DNA of 64,000 bases from Bin87 sp965222895 (lineage in GTDB: Bacteria > Chloroflexota > Dehalococcoidia > Lucifugimonadales > UBA3495), in contig CBDCVB010000001.1 in NCBI GenBank assembly GCA_965222895.1, positions 248,001 through 312,000 of the forward strand. Direction: 5' to 3'. The position numbers and the translations under genes are program-made. Under the pieces are notes generated by a model, which was given only the letters and a program-made list of their open reading frames with translations, was not told the DNA's origin and made no database searches. This document shows, piece after piece, positions 36,207 through 45,318 of this stretch (the stretch's first letter is position 1; every line of letters begins with the position of its first letter).

Positions 36207-37429
36207 CAGGGCAATCGCGTCTTATCCGAGGAGTACTTTTAGTAGGTAGTCTTCACGCCAACCGGCGTTGAGCCGTTTGCCCTGGATGCCCACTTTGATG
36301 CTGTTTTCGTTTTTCAGTAGATTGTGGGAGATCTGACGCAGGGTGGCCAGATTCTGCGGCCCGTGGTCTTTGCGCACTCGGCACTGATCTTCTCGAAAGG
36401 TTACATCCAAAGTCCAGTGCAGTGAGTTCTCGATGCTCCAATGGCTCCTGACGGCAGCCAGCAGTTGTCCTGCTGGGGCTGGCAGGCTGCTGATGTAGTA
36501 GCGAGGTTGACTGATCGCGCCGGCTGCGGTCTCACGATGGCCGACCACTTTGATGGCGGCCTTCAGTTGGGGCCATTGCCCGTGAGGGTTGATGTAGTCC
36601 AGGCAGTCCGTCGCGGTGATGGTCCAGCATTCCCGCCGTTCCACCCGTCCGTGTCCCTTGTTCACGGTCTGGGAGTAGTCGTAGGGCACCCCGTCAAAGC
36701 CCAACGCCTCCGCCCCCCTCGAACAGGTCTCGGATGCCCTCGTGGAGTTGACCCTGGTTCTCCTTCACCGCCAGGACGTAATTGGCCCCGCCGTCTGTGA
36801 TCTGCTGGGCAATCTCCCGCTGGCAGCCCATGGCGTCAATGGTCACGATGCAGCCGTGCAGATCCAGCAAGTCCAGCAGTTGGGGAATGGCGGTGATCTC
36901 ATTGGACTTCTCCGCCGTCCTGACCTGCCCCAACGTCAGGGTGTTCTGCGTAGCCCAGGCGCTGACCAGATGCATGGCTCCCTTGCTCCCCGCCCGGTCG
37001 TAGGACCGTCGGGCCGTCTTGCCGTGAATGGCGACCACCTCACCGGGCAGCAGTTCGGCGATGGCCTGGGTCCAAGACACGAAGCAGTTCTGGAATTGGG
37101 CTGGGTCCAGACGCGCAAAGACATCGCCGAAGGTGTCATGGGAGGGGACACCGTTGGGCAATTCCAGGAAGGTTTGAAACCATTCCAGCTTGCTCTTGCC
37201 AAAGAGTTCCACATGGACCCAGGAATCGGCTCCGCAGATGGCGATGGCTATAATATCCACCAGCTGGTGGCGTCGGGTCCGTTCCACCCGTGGGTCGTCC
37301 AAGTCGTCGAAATGGTCCAAGATCGATACGTGATGTGATTCTGCCATGGCCCGTCGCCCTCTCTAGTTTTATCGAATCAGCCAACATTAGCATAATTCAA
37401 AAAATTACCATTAAGACGCGATTGCCCTG
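36207..37429 (-). mobile_element. ISAs1-family insertion sequence (copy 1), nested in IS66
   Basis: Ends CAGGGCAATCGCGTCTTA (36207-36224) and TAAGACGCGATTGCCCTG (37412-37429) are perfect inverted repeats. A perfect 10-bp direct repeat GCATGGATCC flanks the element (36197-36206 and 37430-37439). The duplicated bases include the IS66 transposase start codon. Confidence 0.95.
36222..37347 (-). pseudogene. ISAs1-family transposase with one frameshift
   Basis: The N-terminal frame (37347 to about 36700) has LDHFDDLDDPRVERTRRHQL, VVAIHGKTARRSYDRAG, IVTIDAMGCQREIAQQITD and YVLAVKENQGQLHEGI. The C-terminal frame (to 36222) has HGRVERRECWTIT, HWSIENSLHWTLDVTFREDQ and ends at GWREDYLLKVLLG. The shift lies at a run of C/G near 36705-36715. 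Compared with copy 2, the catalytic DGKT reads HGKT here, so the first acidic residue is also lost. Confidence 0.9.
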
Positions 37430-37431
37430 GC

Positions 37432-38787
37432 ATGGATCCGGAAATCGACCTGTCCACCGCTGACCGCGATGTGCTCATCGCCATCGTCATACGGCAGGAG
37501 GCCATCATAGCCAGGCAGCAGGCGATCAACGAGCGCCTGGAGAGGCGGATTGCTCAGCTGGAAGGGCGGGCCAAACCCAGTGGCGCCCGGGGGATGCCCG
37601 GTGTCAAACCCGAAGCCAGCCGGAAACCTGCCCAGCCCAAAGCGCTTGGCAAGCGGCGGCCCCACGGCTTTGCCCGCCGTCGCATGACGCCCACCCGACG
37701 GGTGGAGCACGTGATGGAGTGCTGTCCCGACTGCGGAACGCTGTTGTCCGGCGGCTGGACCCAGCGTACTCGGGAGGTCATCGACCTACCCCAGGTTCCG
37801 GCGGAAGTTACCGAGCACGTCTACATCGCCAGGGATTGTCCGGCTTGCCGCCGCCGCTGCGTTTCCCCGGCGCAATTGGACGGCGTGGTGCTGGGCCAGC
37901 AGCGTCTGGGTGTCAACCTGGTCAGTCTGACCGCCACGCTGCGAGCGGAGGCCCGACTGCCCATCGCCGTCATCCAATGGTATCTGCGCACCGTCCATGG
38001 GCTGCGCCTCAGCGTGGGAGCCATCATGGCTGCGGTGCATCGTACCGCGCAAAGGGCCCAGGCCGCAGTGGACCGGATCCTGGCCCAGATCCGCGCCAGC
38101 CCAGTGGTCCATGCCGACGAGACCGGCTGGCGTGAGGATGGCAACAACGGCTACGTGTGGACCTTCAGCACACCATCGGCGCGCTACTTCCTGAGGCGGG
38201 GTCGCAACAAGGAAGTGGTGGATGAAGCTCTGGGCGACACCTTCTCCGGCGTCCTGGTCAGCGATTTCTACGCCGCCTACCACCATTACGAGGGCCCCAA
38301 ACAACGCTGCTGGGTTCATCTGTTGCGGGACATTCACGACCTGAAGGTCCTCTATCCGAAGGACCAAAAGCTGGCGCAGTGGGCCGACGCCGTCCACGAG
38401 ATTTACGACCGGGCCAAAGCCAGCGCCCATCCTCAGGCCAAGCGGCGCCGCACCGCTCAACTGGCACTGGAACGGCAGTTGCTGGCCATTTGCCAACCCT
38501 TCCTTCACGACCCCTCGGCAACCCAGGCCAAGCTATGCCGACGCATCGAGCGCCATATCAAAGAACTCTTCGTCTTCGTGGCCGAACCGGAGGCGCCATC
38601 GGACAACAACGCCGCCGAACGCAGCCTGCGCCACCTGGTCGTCAGTCGCAAGATCAGCGGCGGCACCCGGTCGCAACGAGGCAGCAGAAGCAAGATGACC
38701 CTGGCTTCCCTCTTCGGCACCTGGCGCGCCCAAGGACTGAATCCCCTCGCCGCCTGCCGACAACTGCTCTCTTCCCCGCAAGTCTGA
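37432..38787 (+). CDS. IS66-family transposase (TnpC)
   Basis: A 451-residue intact transposase. An N-terminal coiled region (RQQAINERLERRIAQLEGR) is followed by the IS66 zinc-finger-like segment (CCPDCGTLLSGG; CPACRRRC), the catalytic Asp regions VVHADETGWRED and LVSDFYAAYHHYEG, and the Glu region NNAAERSLRHLV with the SRKISGGTRS tail. The start codon lies inside the duplicated target of the nested ISAs1, so the frame survived insertion but the natural upstream region was moved 1.2 kb away. Confidence 0.92.
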   Translation: MDPEIDLSTADRDVLIAIVIRQEAIIARQQAINERLERRIAQLEGRAKPSGARGMPGVKPEASRKPAQPKALGKRRPHGFARRRMTPTRRVEHVMECCPDCGTLLSGGWTQRTREVIDLPQVPAEVTEHVYIARDCPACRRRCVSPAQLDGVVLGQQRLGVNLVSLTATLRAEARLPIAVIQWYLRTVHGLRLSVGAIMAAVHRTAQRAQAAVDRILAQIRASPVVHADETGWREDGNNGYVWTFSTPSARYFLRRGRNKEVVDEALGDTFSGVLVSDFYAAYHHYEGPKQRCWVHLLRDIHDLKVLYPKDQKLAQWADAVHEIYDRAKASAHPQAKRRRTAQLALERQLLAICQPFLHDPSATQAKLCRRIERHIKELFVFVAEPEAPSDNNAAERSLRHLVVSRKISGGTRSQRGSRSKMTLASLFGTWRAQGLNPLAACRQLLSSPQV

Positions 38788-38957
38788 ACAGTTACCTTGC
38801 GGTCATAGTTCTTGCGCTCATCGGCTCTTTCGGTTATCCTCCACCGTCCCAAGTCAAGCTGCAGCAAACGTCAGGAGCCACCGACGTGACGAATCGCTAA
38901 CCCTTCCCACTCTCCCCAGATTGTCGGTCCCGGAAGCACTCATTGACGGGTGCGGTT

Positions 38958-39996
38958 ATGGGCCGCAAGGCGCGGTTATTCGGCCTGGCCTTCGCCGCGC
39001 TGGCGCTGGCCGGAGCGATGGTGCTCTTCCCGACAGGCCCCGCGGCGGCCCAGTCCGCGGACATCGACTACGATGTCGACAACGACGGCCTCATCGACGT
39101 GGACAGCCTGGCCAAGCTGAACGCCATCCGATGGGACTTGAACGGCAACGGGTACGTGGCCTATGGCGACCGGGCGAACTACGAAGCCGCCTTCCCCAAC
39201 GCCGCCGCCGGCATGGGCTGCCATTCCATCGACCACGATCGCGACGCCGCCACCGACAACCAGCCGGTCTGCAAAGGCTACGAGCTGACGGCCAACTTGA
39301 CCTTTGACAGCAACACCGACAACGTCATCGACAGCAGCGACGCGGCATACTGGAATAACGGCGCCGGCTGGGTTCCTTTTATTGTCCCCTCAGCCCATAC
39401 CTTCGACCAAGCGTTTGAGACCACTCTGGAAGGCAATAACTACACTATTGACTATCTTTTCATCAACCGTCCCGGTATGAGTCTTGTGGGGCTGTTCGGA
39501 CAGGTTGACGCTCCGGGCCGCATCCGGAACCTCAACCTGACCAACGTGAACGTCACCGGCCATCACTATGTTGGGGGACTGGCTGGCCTCAATGCGCATG
39601 GAATAGTCACCAACGTTACGGTTTCAGGCACAGTGTCCGGCGATAACCAAGTCGGCGGTTTGGTCGGCAACAACGCCTGCTACGCGTGCGGCGGCCTCTA
39701 TAAACACGCCACGATAGAACGGTCATCCTCCTCCGGCTCCGTAACCGGCGACATTTATGTTGGCGGGCTGGTGGGGGGTAATAACGACAATATTATGCAC
39801 AGCTCATCCGACGCCACGGTAAAGGGCAAGTCGAGGGTTGGTGGTCTGGCAGGCGCAAGCGCTGGCGATACTGACGGTGCAGCCACTATTGTATCGAGTC
39901 ACGCCACCGGCGATGTGACCGGGACCTCCTTTGAATCGGGCGGCCTGGTAGGGTACGCCGGCTTGGGTTCCATTTCAAGCAGCTACGCTACCGGCG
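38958..39996 (+). pseudogene. Secreted GLUG-repeat surface protein, truncated by ISAs1
   Basis: The N-terminus is a clear signal peptide (RKARLFGLAFAALALAGAMV, cleavage after AAAQS-like). A calcium-site-like DVDNDGLIDVDS follows, then beta-helical GLUG repeats: VGGLAGLNAHG, VGGLVGNNACY, VGGLVGGNNDN, VGGLAGASAGD, SGGLVGYAGLG. Such proteins are long cell-surface adhesins or filaments. The frame runs into the ISAs1 end at 39997 and stops inside it, so the C-terminal part and any anchor are lost. An upstream TTG at 38943 is a less likely start. Confidence 0.82.
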
Positions 39997-41229
39997 CAGG
40001 GCAATCGCGTCTTAATAACATTTTTAGAAATATGCTAACGTGCCGTGATCCGTTGACCGATGTGGAGGCAGGGGACCATGGCACAACCACCCAAGGCAAC
40101 TATTCTCGATCATTTCGCTGAGCTGGACGACCCACGGGTGGAACGCACCCGACGCCACAAACTGGTGGACATCCTTGCCATCGCCATTTGCGCCACCATC
40201 TGCGGCGCCGATTCTTGGGTCCATATCGAACTCTTCGGCAAGAGCAAGCTGGCCTGGTTTCAAACCTTCCTGGAATTGCCCAGTGGCATCCCATCCCATG
40301 ACACCTGCGGCGATGTTTTCGCCCGGCTGGACCCAGTGCAGTTGCAGAACTGCTTCGTGTCCTGGACCCAGGCCATCGCAGAGCTGCTGCCGGGTGCGGT
40401 GGTGGCCATTGACGGGAAGACGGCCCGACGGTCGTATGATCGGGCGGGTAACCAGGGGGCCATACACCTGGTCAGCGCCTGGGCCACGCGGAACGCCCTG
40501 ACTTTGGGCCCGGTCAAGACTGCAGAGCAGTCCAATGAGATCACCGCCATTCCCCAACTGCTGGAGTTGCTGGAGTTGCACGACTGCATCGTAACCATCG
40601 ACGCTATGGGATGCCAGCGGGAGATCGCCGAGCAGATCACCGACGGTGGAGCCGACTACGTGCTCGCGGTGAAGGAGAACCAGGGTCAGCTCTATGAGGG
40701 CATCCGAGACCTGTTCGAGGGGGCCGAGGCGTTGGGTTTTGACGGTGTGCCCTATGACTATGCTCAAACCGTGGACAAGGGACACGGACGAGTGGAACGG
40801 CGGGAATGCTGGACCATCACGGAGGCAAACTGCCTGGACTATCTGGACCCCCAGGGTCAATGGCCGCAACTGAAGGCGGCGGTTAGAGTGGTGGGCCACC
40901 GTCAAACCGGAGCGGGCGGCATCAGCCATCCCCGCTACTACATCAGCAGCCGGGCGGCCCCAGCGGAACAACTGCTGGCTGCCGTCAGGAGCCACTGGAG
41001 CATCGAAAACTCACTGCACTGGACGTTGGACGTAACCTTTCGCGAAGACCAGTGTCGAGTGCGCAAGGATCACGGACCACAGAACCTGGCCACACTGAGG
41101 CAGATTGGACACAACTTGTTGAAGAACGAAAGAACCTTGAAAGTGGGCATCCAAGGCAAACGGCTCAACGCCGGATGGAATCAGGACTATCTGCGCAAAG
41201 TCCTCCTCGGATAAGACGCGATTGCCCTG
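39997..41229 (+). mobile_element. ISAs1-family insertion sequence (copy 2)
   Basis: Same perfect ends as copy 1: CAGGGCAATCGCGTCTTA (39997-40014) and TAAGACGCGATTGCCCTG (41212-41229). The 10-bp flanks (GCTACCGGCG left, CGGAGTTGCT right) do not match, so this is not a simple insertion. Confidence 0.93.
40078..41214 (+). CDS. ISAs1-family transposase, intact
   Basis: A full-length transposase of 378 residues from the start MAQPPKATILDHF; an in-frame ATG at 40060 is possible. Landmarks are ELDDPRVERTRRHKLVDILA, VVAIDGKTARRSYDRAG (first Asp), IVTIDAMGCQREIAEQITD (second Asp), YVLAVKENQGQLYEGIRDLF and HWSIENSLHWTLDVTFREDQ (Glu). All catalytic residues appear present, so this copy may be active and could mobilise the defective copy at 36207. 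Confidence 0.93.
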   Translation: MAQPPKATILDHFAELDDPRVERTRRHKLVDILAIAICATICGADSWVHIELFGKSKLAWFQTFLELPSGIPSHDTCGDVFARLDPVQLQNCFVSWTQAIAELLPGAVVAIDGKTARRSYDRAGNQGAIHLVSAWATRNALTLGPVKTAEQSNEITAIPQLLELLELHDCIVTIDAMGCQREIAEQITDGGADYVLAVKENQGQLYEGIRDLFEGAEALGFDGVPYDYAQTVDKGHGRVERRECWTITEANCLDYLDPQGQWPQLKAAVRVVGHRQTGAGGISHPRYYISSRAAPAEQLLAAVRSHWSIENSLHWTLDVTFREDQCRVRKDHGPQNLATLRQIGHNLLKNERTLKVGIQGKRLNAGWNQDYLRKVLLG

Positions 41230-42120
41230 CGGAGTTGCTGGGACAGTTGCTGCTCCAGGACATCGAGCGCCAGAGCGGCGATGGCGATGGCGATGACGGG
41301 GTGAGCGTCAGGGACGGGGTGAGCAAGAACCGGATGCTATCGGTGCATGACCCGGAGCTGCGCCACGGGCACAAGAGCAGCCGGCGGCGCTTTGACGGGC
41401 ACAAGGCCGGCCATCGTGGTGGACACCGACTCCCAGCTGATCACCGCCGTGGACGTGTTGCCGGGCAACGCTCCCGACAATCTGGGGGCATTGGAACTGG
41501 TGGAGCAGAGCGAAGCGAGTACCGGCTCGGTGGTGGCGGAAGCCATGGGCGCCGCCGCCGATGGGGACGGCGGGACCCGCCAGACCTTCGCCGATGCGGG
41601 ACGCCGGTTGGTGGCCAAAGCGCCGGGCCGACCCAACCGGAAACACTTTCCCAAGCATGACTTTCACCTTGACCTGGCCGCGGGCAGTTGCGCCGGTCCG
41701 GCCGGACCGGTTACCCGCACCATCGTGCCAACCGGGAAACGGACGGATCGCACGGGTTGTGTCTATCGATTGCAGGCCTTCCAATTTGATTGGGAGATCT
41801 GTGGGGTGTGCCCGCGGCGGCCCGAATGCATTGCGGCCCAAGGCAGTAAAGGACGCAGGGTGCAAATCCATCCGCAGGAAGCCCTGCTGCAGCAGGGCCG
41901 AGCGTTGCAGCGGAGCGCCGACCACGACCAGTACCGAAAGCGACGGGTGGTGGCAGAGCATCGGCTGGCGCGGCTGGTCCAGCTGGGCATCCGGCAAGCC
42001 CGTTACTTCGGTAGGGTCAAAACGCGATTCCAGCTGTACCTGGCGGCCACGGTGGCCAACCTGACCCTGGCGTTGGGCAACATCGGGCGGTCGGGCAGTA
42101 CCGGCGGCGGCACAGACGGC
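41230..42120 (+). pseudogene. IS1182-family transposase remnant, 5'-truncated and frameshifted
   Basis: The first frame (to about 41405) has DIERQSGDGDGDDGVSV and the family landmark HDPELRHGHKSSRRRFDGHK. The next frame has VVDTDSQLITAVDVLPGNAP, EAMGAAADGDGGTRQTFADA, FDWEICGVCPRRPECIA and RLVQLGIRQARYFGRVKTRF to NLTLALGNIG. The N-terminal half is missing, cut by the ISAs1 right end. One frameshift lies near 41405. Its outer right end is not recognisable. Confidence 0.8.
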
Positions 42121-42200
42121 CACCGCGTCGTCCTCAATGTCGTCCACGCTGTTGTCGGCAATGCTGCGGCCAATTTCAGCGCGGTCCAGCTCGGACAACT

Positions 42201-42398
42201 ATGGTCTGCGATTTTGCTCACGTCGGCTTTACTGCCGAAACCCCTCTACCCAACCACGGCTTTCCGGCCCGCTTTCTAGAACACACCGACGGCCGCCTCC
42301 AGGTGCGCCATGAGGGCGAGGTCGTCCCTTGCCGGCCAGCGCCACCGCGACCCAGTGCGCTGCGCGCTTCTCACGACGCCCTGGCTCCCAGTCCCTAA
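42201..42398 (+). pseudogene. C-terminal remnant of an integrase-type transposase
   Basis: The 65-residue frame contains RFLEHTDGRLQVRHEGEVVP, then APPRPSALRA. This matches the C-terminal strand-rich tail of ISNCY/IS481-like transposases (typically V-E-V-x-E-x-x-D-G-R-L-x-V then a proline-rich end). No catalytic core is present. It is one of several fragments in an IS graveyard. Confidence 0.5.
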
Positions 42399-42555
42399 AT
42401 CGGCCGCATTGTAAAACGCCTGGGCAACCATCGCCTCAGCCAACCCCAGCTGTGACACCTAGCCAACCTAGAGCCTGACCCCGCCGTCGACGACAGGGCT
42501 CCCGAGAACAACCACACCGAACCTCCGACACCTCGGGAACTCACGCCACGACAGC

Positions 42556-42744
42556 TTGCTCTCTGGAAAGCGGTGCAACACTCCAGGGTCCAAGGGGCTC
42601 TCCCTGCGCCAAATCGCCCGCCACCTAGGCATCTCACGCAATACGGTCCGCAAGTACGCTCGCCCCCTGACCCAACCGACCAATCGCCCACACAACAGTG
42701 GCCGCAGGCCATCACCGCATCAACCTGCCAATCGCTCCGACTGA
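42556..42744 (+). pseudogene. N-terminal helix-turn-helix remnant of an IS21-like transposase
   Basis: The frame contains GLSLRQIARHLGISRNTVRK, a classic helix-turn-helix of IstA/IS21-type and related transposases, then degenerates into KYARPLTQPT and proline-rich sequence. The downstream catalytic domain is absent. It could belong to the same ancestral element as the fragment just upstream if the order was rearranged. Confidence 0.5.
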
Positions 42745-43160
42745 CAATTTCCCATGCCTGTTAAACTGACAGAATCGCTGGACAACTACAGCGATCGTGG
42801 GTCAGATCTCCGTCGGCGTTGACAACCGGCGAGGCCAGTATAACTTTGATACCATCAACCCCAAGACATAGCAGCGTCCCAACTCTCCGTCCCAGCCGGA
42901 GGCAATTGCGCAACCCGTCAATGCAACCGGACTTCAGCCTAACCCGTCATAGCAACGAAACCTCTGCCACACCGGTCATTGCGAGGAGCGAAGCGACGCG
43001 GCAATCCCGCCGGACGCAGTCACTCGGTCCCATCTGTTTGGCAACCCGTTTCGAGCTTGCCACCCTCGGCCCACGATGCCATGACACTTTACGCAAACGT
43101 CTCCCCGGTGAAAAATCAGGCTGAGTCCGAACCTGCCAATCGTGTAATTCCGACCCTTCC
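42745..43160. other. Intergenic region
   Basis: No gene is supported. One arm of the dispersed repeat (TCATTGCGAGGAGCGAAGCG, GCGGCAATCCCG) lies at 42976-43011. The rest shows no inverted repeat I can see. Confidence 0.5.
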
Positions 43161-44783
43161 ATGCTGAACCCCGTTACTCCACACTCCGTCATCAGACACC
43201 TCTTCGTCGGCGCCGCACGACCGCCGGCGGTGATTTGGCTGCCGGCGTTGGTCATTGCTGCCCTGCTGCTGATCGCCCCCGTGTACCTTGCCATCCGCAC
43301 CGTCGGAGCCGGCCCCGATGCTGCCGAGCTGATTTTCCGCACACGCACGTTGTGGGTGGTGCTGCGCACGCTGTCCCTGATGGCCGCCGTTATGGTGGGT
43401 TGCATCGTCATCGCGGTGCCGCTGGCGTGGTTGTCGGTGCGCACCGACCTGCCGTGGCGCGGGTTCTGGAGGGTGGCGACCATGCTGCCGCTGGCGTTGC
43501 CGTCCTACATCGTGGGGTTTGCTATTGCCATCGGGCTGGGGCCGCGCGGCATCCTGCAAGGTTGGCTGGAAGTCACCTTTGGCGTGGAACGGTTGCCCAG
43601 CATCTACGGCTTTCCGGGCGCAGCGTTCACCCTCATCATAATCAGTTTTCCCTATGTCCTGCTGACGGTGCGGGCGGCCCTGTGGAATCTCGACGCAGCG
43701 TTGGAGGAATCAGCGCGGGCGCTGGGCCACAACCGCTGGCAAACCTTCTGGCGGGTAACCCTGCCGATGCTGCGCCCGGCGATACTGGCCGGAGGACTGC
43801 TCACCGCGCTGTACACCATGAGCGACTTTGGCGCCGTGGCCATGATGCGCTACGAAACCTTCACCTGGAGTATCTTCGTCCAGTATGGCTCGGCTCTGAA
43901 TCGCACCCTGGCTGCGGCGTGGTCGCTGGCGCTGATCGCCCTCGCGCTGGCCGTGGTTTGGGGCGAGCACTCTGCGCGAGGTCGGATGCGTTACTACCGC
44001 AGCGGCGCCGGCGCGACGCGTCTCCCGGAGGTAGTGCCGTTGGGACTCTGGCGCTGGCCGGCTCTCGTGTACTGCGGAATGACCGCGCTGGTTGCGTTAG
44101 GATTGCCCGTGGGCGTGCTGGTGTTCTGGACGGTGCGGGGAGTGGCAGCTGGGGAACCGCTGGCTCTGCTGTGGAGAGCGGCGGCAAACTCGGTGGCCGT
44201 ATCGGTGATGGCGGCGGCGTTGACGGTAGTGTGCGCGGCGCCAATCGCCGTGCTGGTCGTGCGTTACCCCGGTTTGTTCAGCAGGTGGCTGGAGCGGTTG
44301 GGGTTTGTCGGATTCGCCCTGCCGGGAATCGTCATCGCCTTGGGCTTGGTGTACTTCGGAGCCAACTATGCTCAGTGGCTGTACCAGTCCATTGCAATGC
44401 TGGCGGTGGCGTACATAACACTCTTCCTGCCGGCGGCCGTCGGGTCGCTCCGAACCTCACTGTCACAGGTTCGTCCCCAGGTAGAAGAAGCTGCACGCAG
44501 CCTGGGCAAACGGCCGCTGACGGTATTATTCACGGTTACGCTGCCGCTGATTCGCCCCGGCATTCTCACCGGGGCGGCATTGGTATTCCTCCTGACCATG
44601 AAGGAACTGCCGGCCACGCTCATCCTGAGCCCGATTGGTTTCACGACGCTGGCGTCGTCGGTTTGGGCCGCGGCGGAAGAGGCGTTCTTCGCCCGCGCCG
44701 CGGCGCCGGCCCTCTTGCTAGTGATTGTTTCGTCGGTTCCGTTGGCGCTCATCACCCTGCGCGAGGAACGCCAGCAGCGGTAG
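43161..44783 (+). CDS. ABC transporter permease, iron(III)/thiamine (FbpB/ThiP) type
   Basis: A 540-residue double permease with about twelve membrane segments and two copies of the binding-protein-dependent EAA loop: EESARALGHNRWQTFWRVTL and EEAARSLGKRPLTVLFTVTL. The first segment is WLPALVIAALLLIAPVYLAI. This layout is that of FbpB/SfuB, which moves ferric iron across the inner membrane with an ATPase and a periplasmic protein. Neither partner gene is nearby, so the protein must work with components encoded elsewhere or be a relic. The frame is intact. Confidence 0.87.
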   Translation: MLNPVTPHSVIRHLFVGAARPPAVIWLPALVIAALLLIAPVYLAIRTVGAGPDAAELIFRTRTLWVVLRTLSLMAAVMVGCIVIAVPLAWLSVRTDLPWRGFWRVATMLPLALPSYIVGFAIAIGLGPRGILQGWLEVTFGVERLPSIYGFPGAAFTLIIISFPYVLLTVRAALWNLDAALEESARALGHNRWQTFWRVTLPMLRPAILAGGLLTALYTMSDFGAVAMMRYETFTWSIFVQYGSALNRTLAAAWSLALIALALAVVWGEHSARGRMRYYRSGAGATRLPEVVPLGLWRWPALVYCGMTALVALGLPVGVLVFWTVRGVAAGEPLALLWRAAANSVAVSVMAAALTVVCAAPIAVLVVRYPGLFSRWLERLGFVGFALPGIVIALGLVYFGANYAQWLYQSIAMLAVAYITLFLPAAVGSLRTSLSQVRPQVEEAARSLGKRPLTVLFTVTLPLIRPGILTGAALVFLLTMKELPATLILSPIGFTTLASSVWAAAEEAFFARAAAPALLLVIVSSVPLALITLREERQQR

Positions 44784-44832
44784 CCGCCTTGTAGCCGGTC
44801 ATTTCTTGCGCCCCACGCCGGCTGTCGCTAGG

Positions 44833-45252
44833 ATGGACGCCATACCACCACCGGGAGTTCCGATAACCATGCACCACTGGGCCGTCGGCGGCGACATCTA
44901 CATCGGTTGGCCTGACCACGGGGCCGAGGAGCGGCGCTACACCATTGTCGAAATGGACCTCTTCGGCAAGGTCTTTCGTGGCCGCGTCACCAACGGGCAG
45001 CGGCAAGGAGGGTTCATGGTCATCTTAGACTGCCCCAACGTTATCCTGGAGCAACTCGCAGAGCAGGCATCCAACGTGGTGGGGTTTCGCGTCATCGTAT
45101 CCAACCTCAGAACCAGCATAGACGGCGTGGTAGTCCGCAGCTTCGATTACGAATGGTATCCAACCCCCGAGTTCGCCGAGCGTCCCCACGCCCTGGCGGT
45201 GGCGCTGGCCGGCCTCTACAACAACATCGCCCCCGGCCATGACGATAAATAG
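44833..45252 (+). CDS. Hypothetical protein
   Basis: 139 residues from ATG at 44833; ATG at 44869 (MHHWAVGGDIYIGWPDHG) is an alternative start. The sequence has alternating hydrophobic strands (RRYTIVEMDLFGKVFRG; GGFMVILDCPNVILEQLA; VVGFRVIVSNLRTSIDG) and a final FDYEWYPTPEFAERPHAL. No membrane segment or known motif is evident and I do not recognise the family. It sits between the permease and the ATPase gene on the same strand with separate spacing. Confidence 0.6.
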   Translation: MDAIPPPGVPITMHHWAVGGDIYIGWPDHGAEERRYTIVEMDLFGKVFRGRVTNGQRQGGFMVILDCPNVILEQLAEQASNVVGFRVIVSNLRTSIDGVVVRSFDYEWYPTPEFAERPHALAVALAGLYNNIAPGHDDK

Positions 45253-45318
45253 CCACCCGGTATAATAGGCGCAGGCAGATGCACTACTAACTAGCCCACC
45301 GAGCACAGTGAGATTAAT

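Larger units (their letters stand above)
36110..38795 (+). mobile_element. IS66-family element (tnpC only) carrying a nested ISAs1 copy
   Basis: GTAACTGTTCAGACTTG (36110-36126) and CAAGTCTGAACAGTTAC (38779-38795) are perfect inverted repeats. Without the nested ISAs1 and one target copy the element is about 1.45 kb and has only tnpC, like the ISBst12 subgroup. No clear flanking duplication is visible. Confidence 0.88.

Noticed and set aside
43235..44794. 519-codon open frame in another frame of the permease
   Set aside because: It has Gly/Ala/Arg-rich shadow composition with no membrane segments, whereas the chosen frame has a complete double permease.
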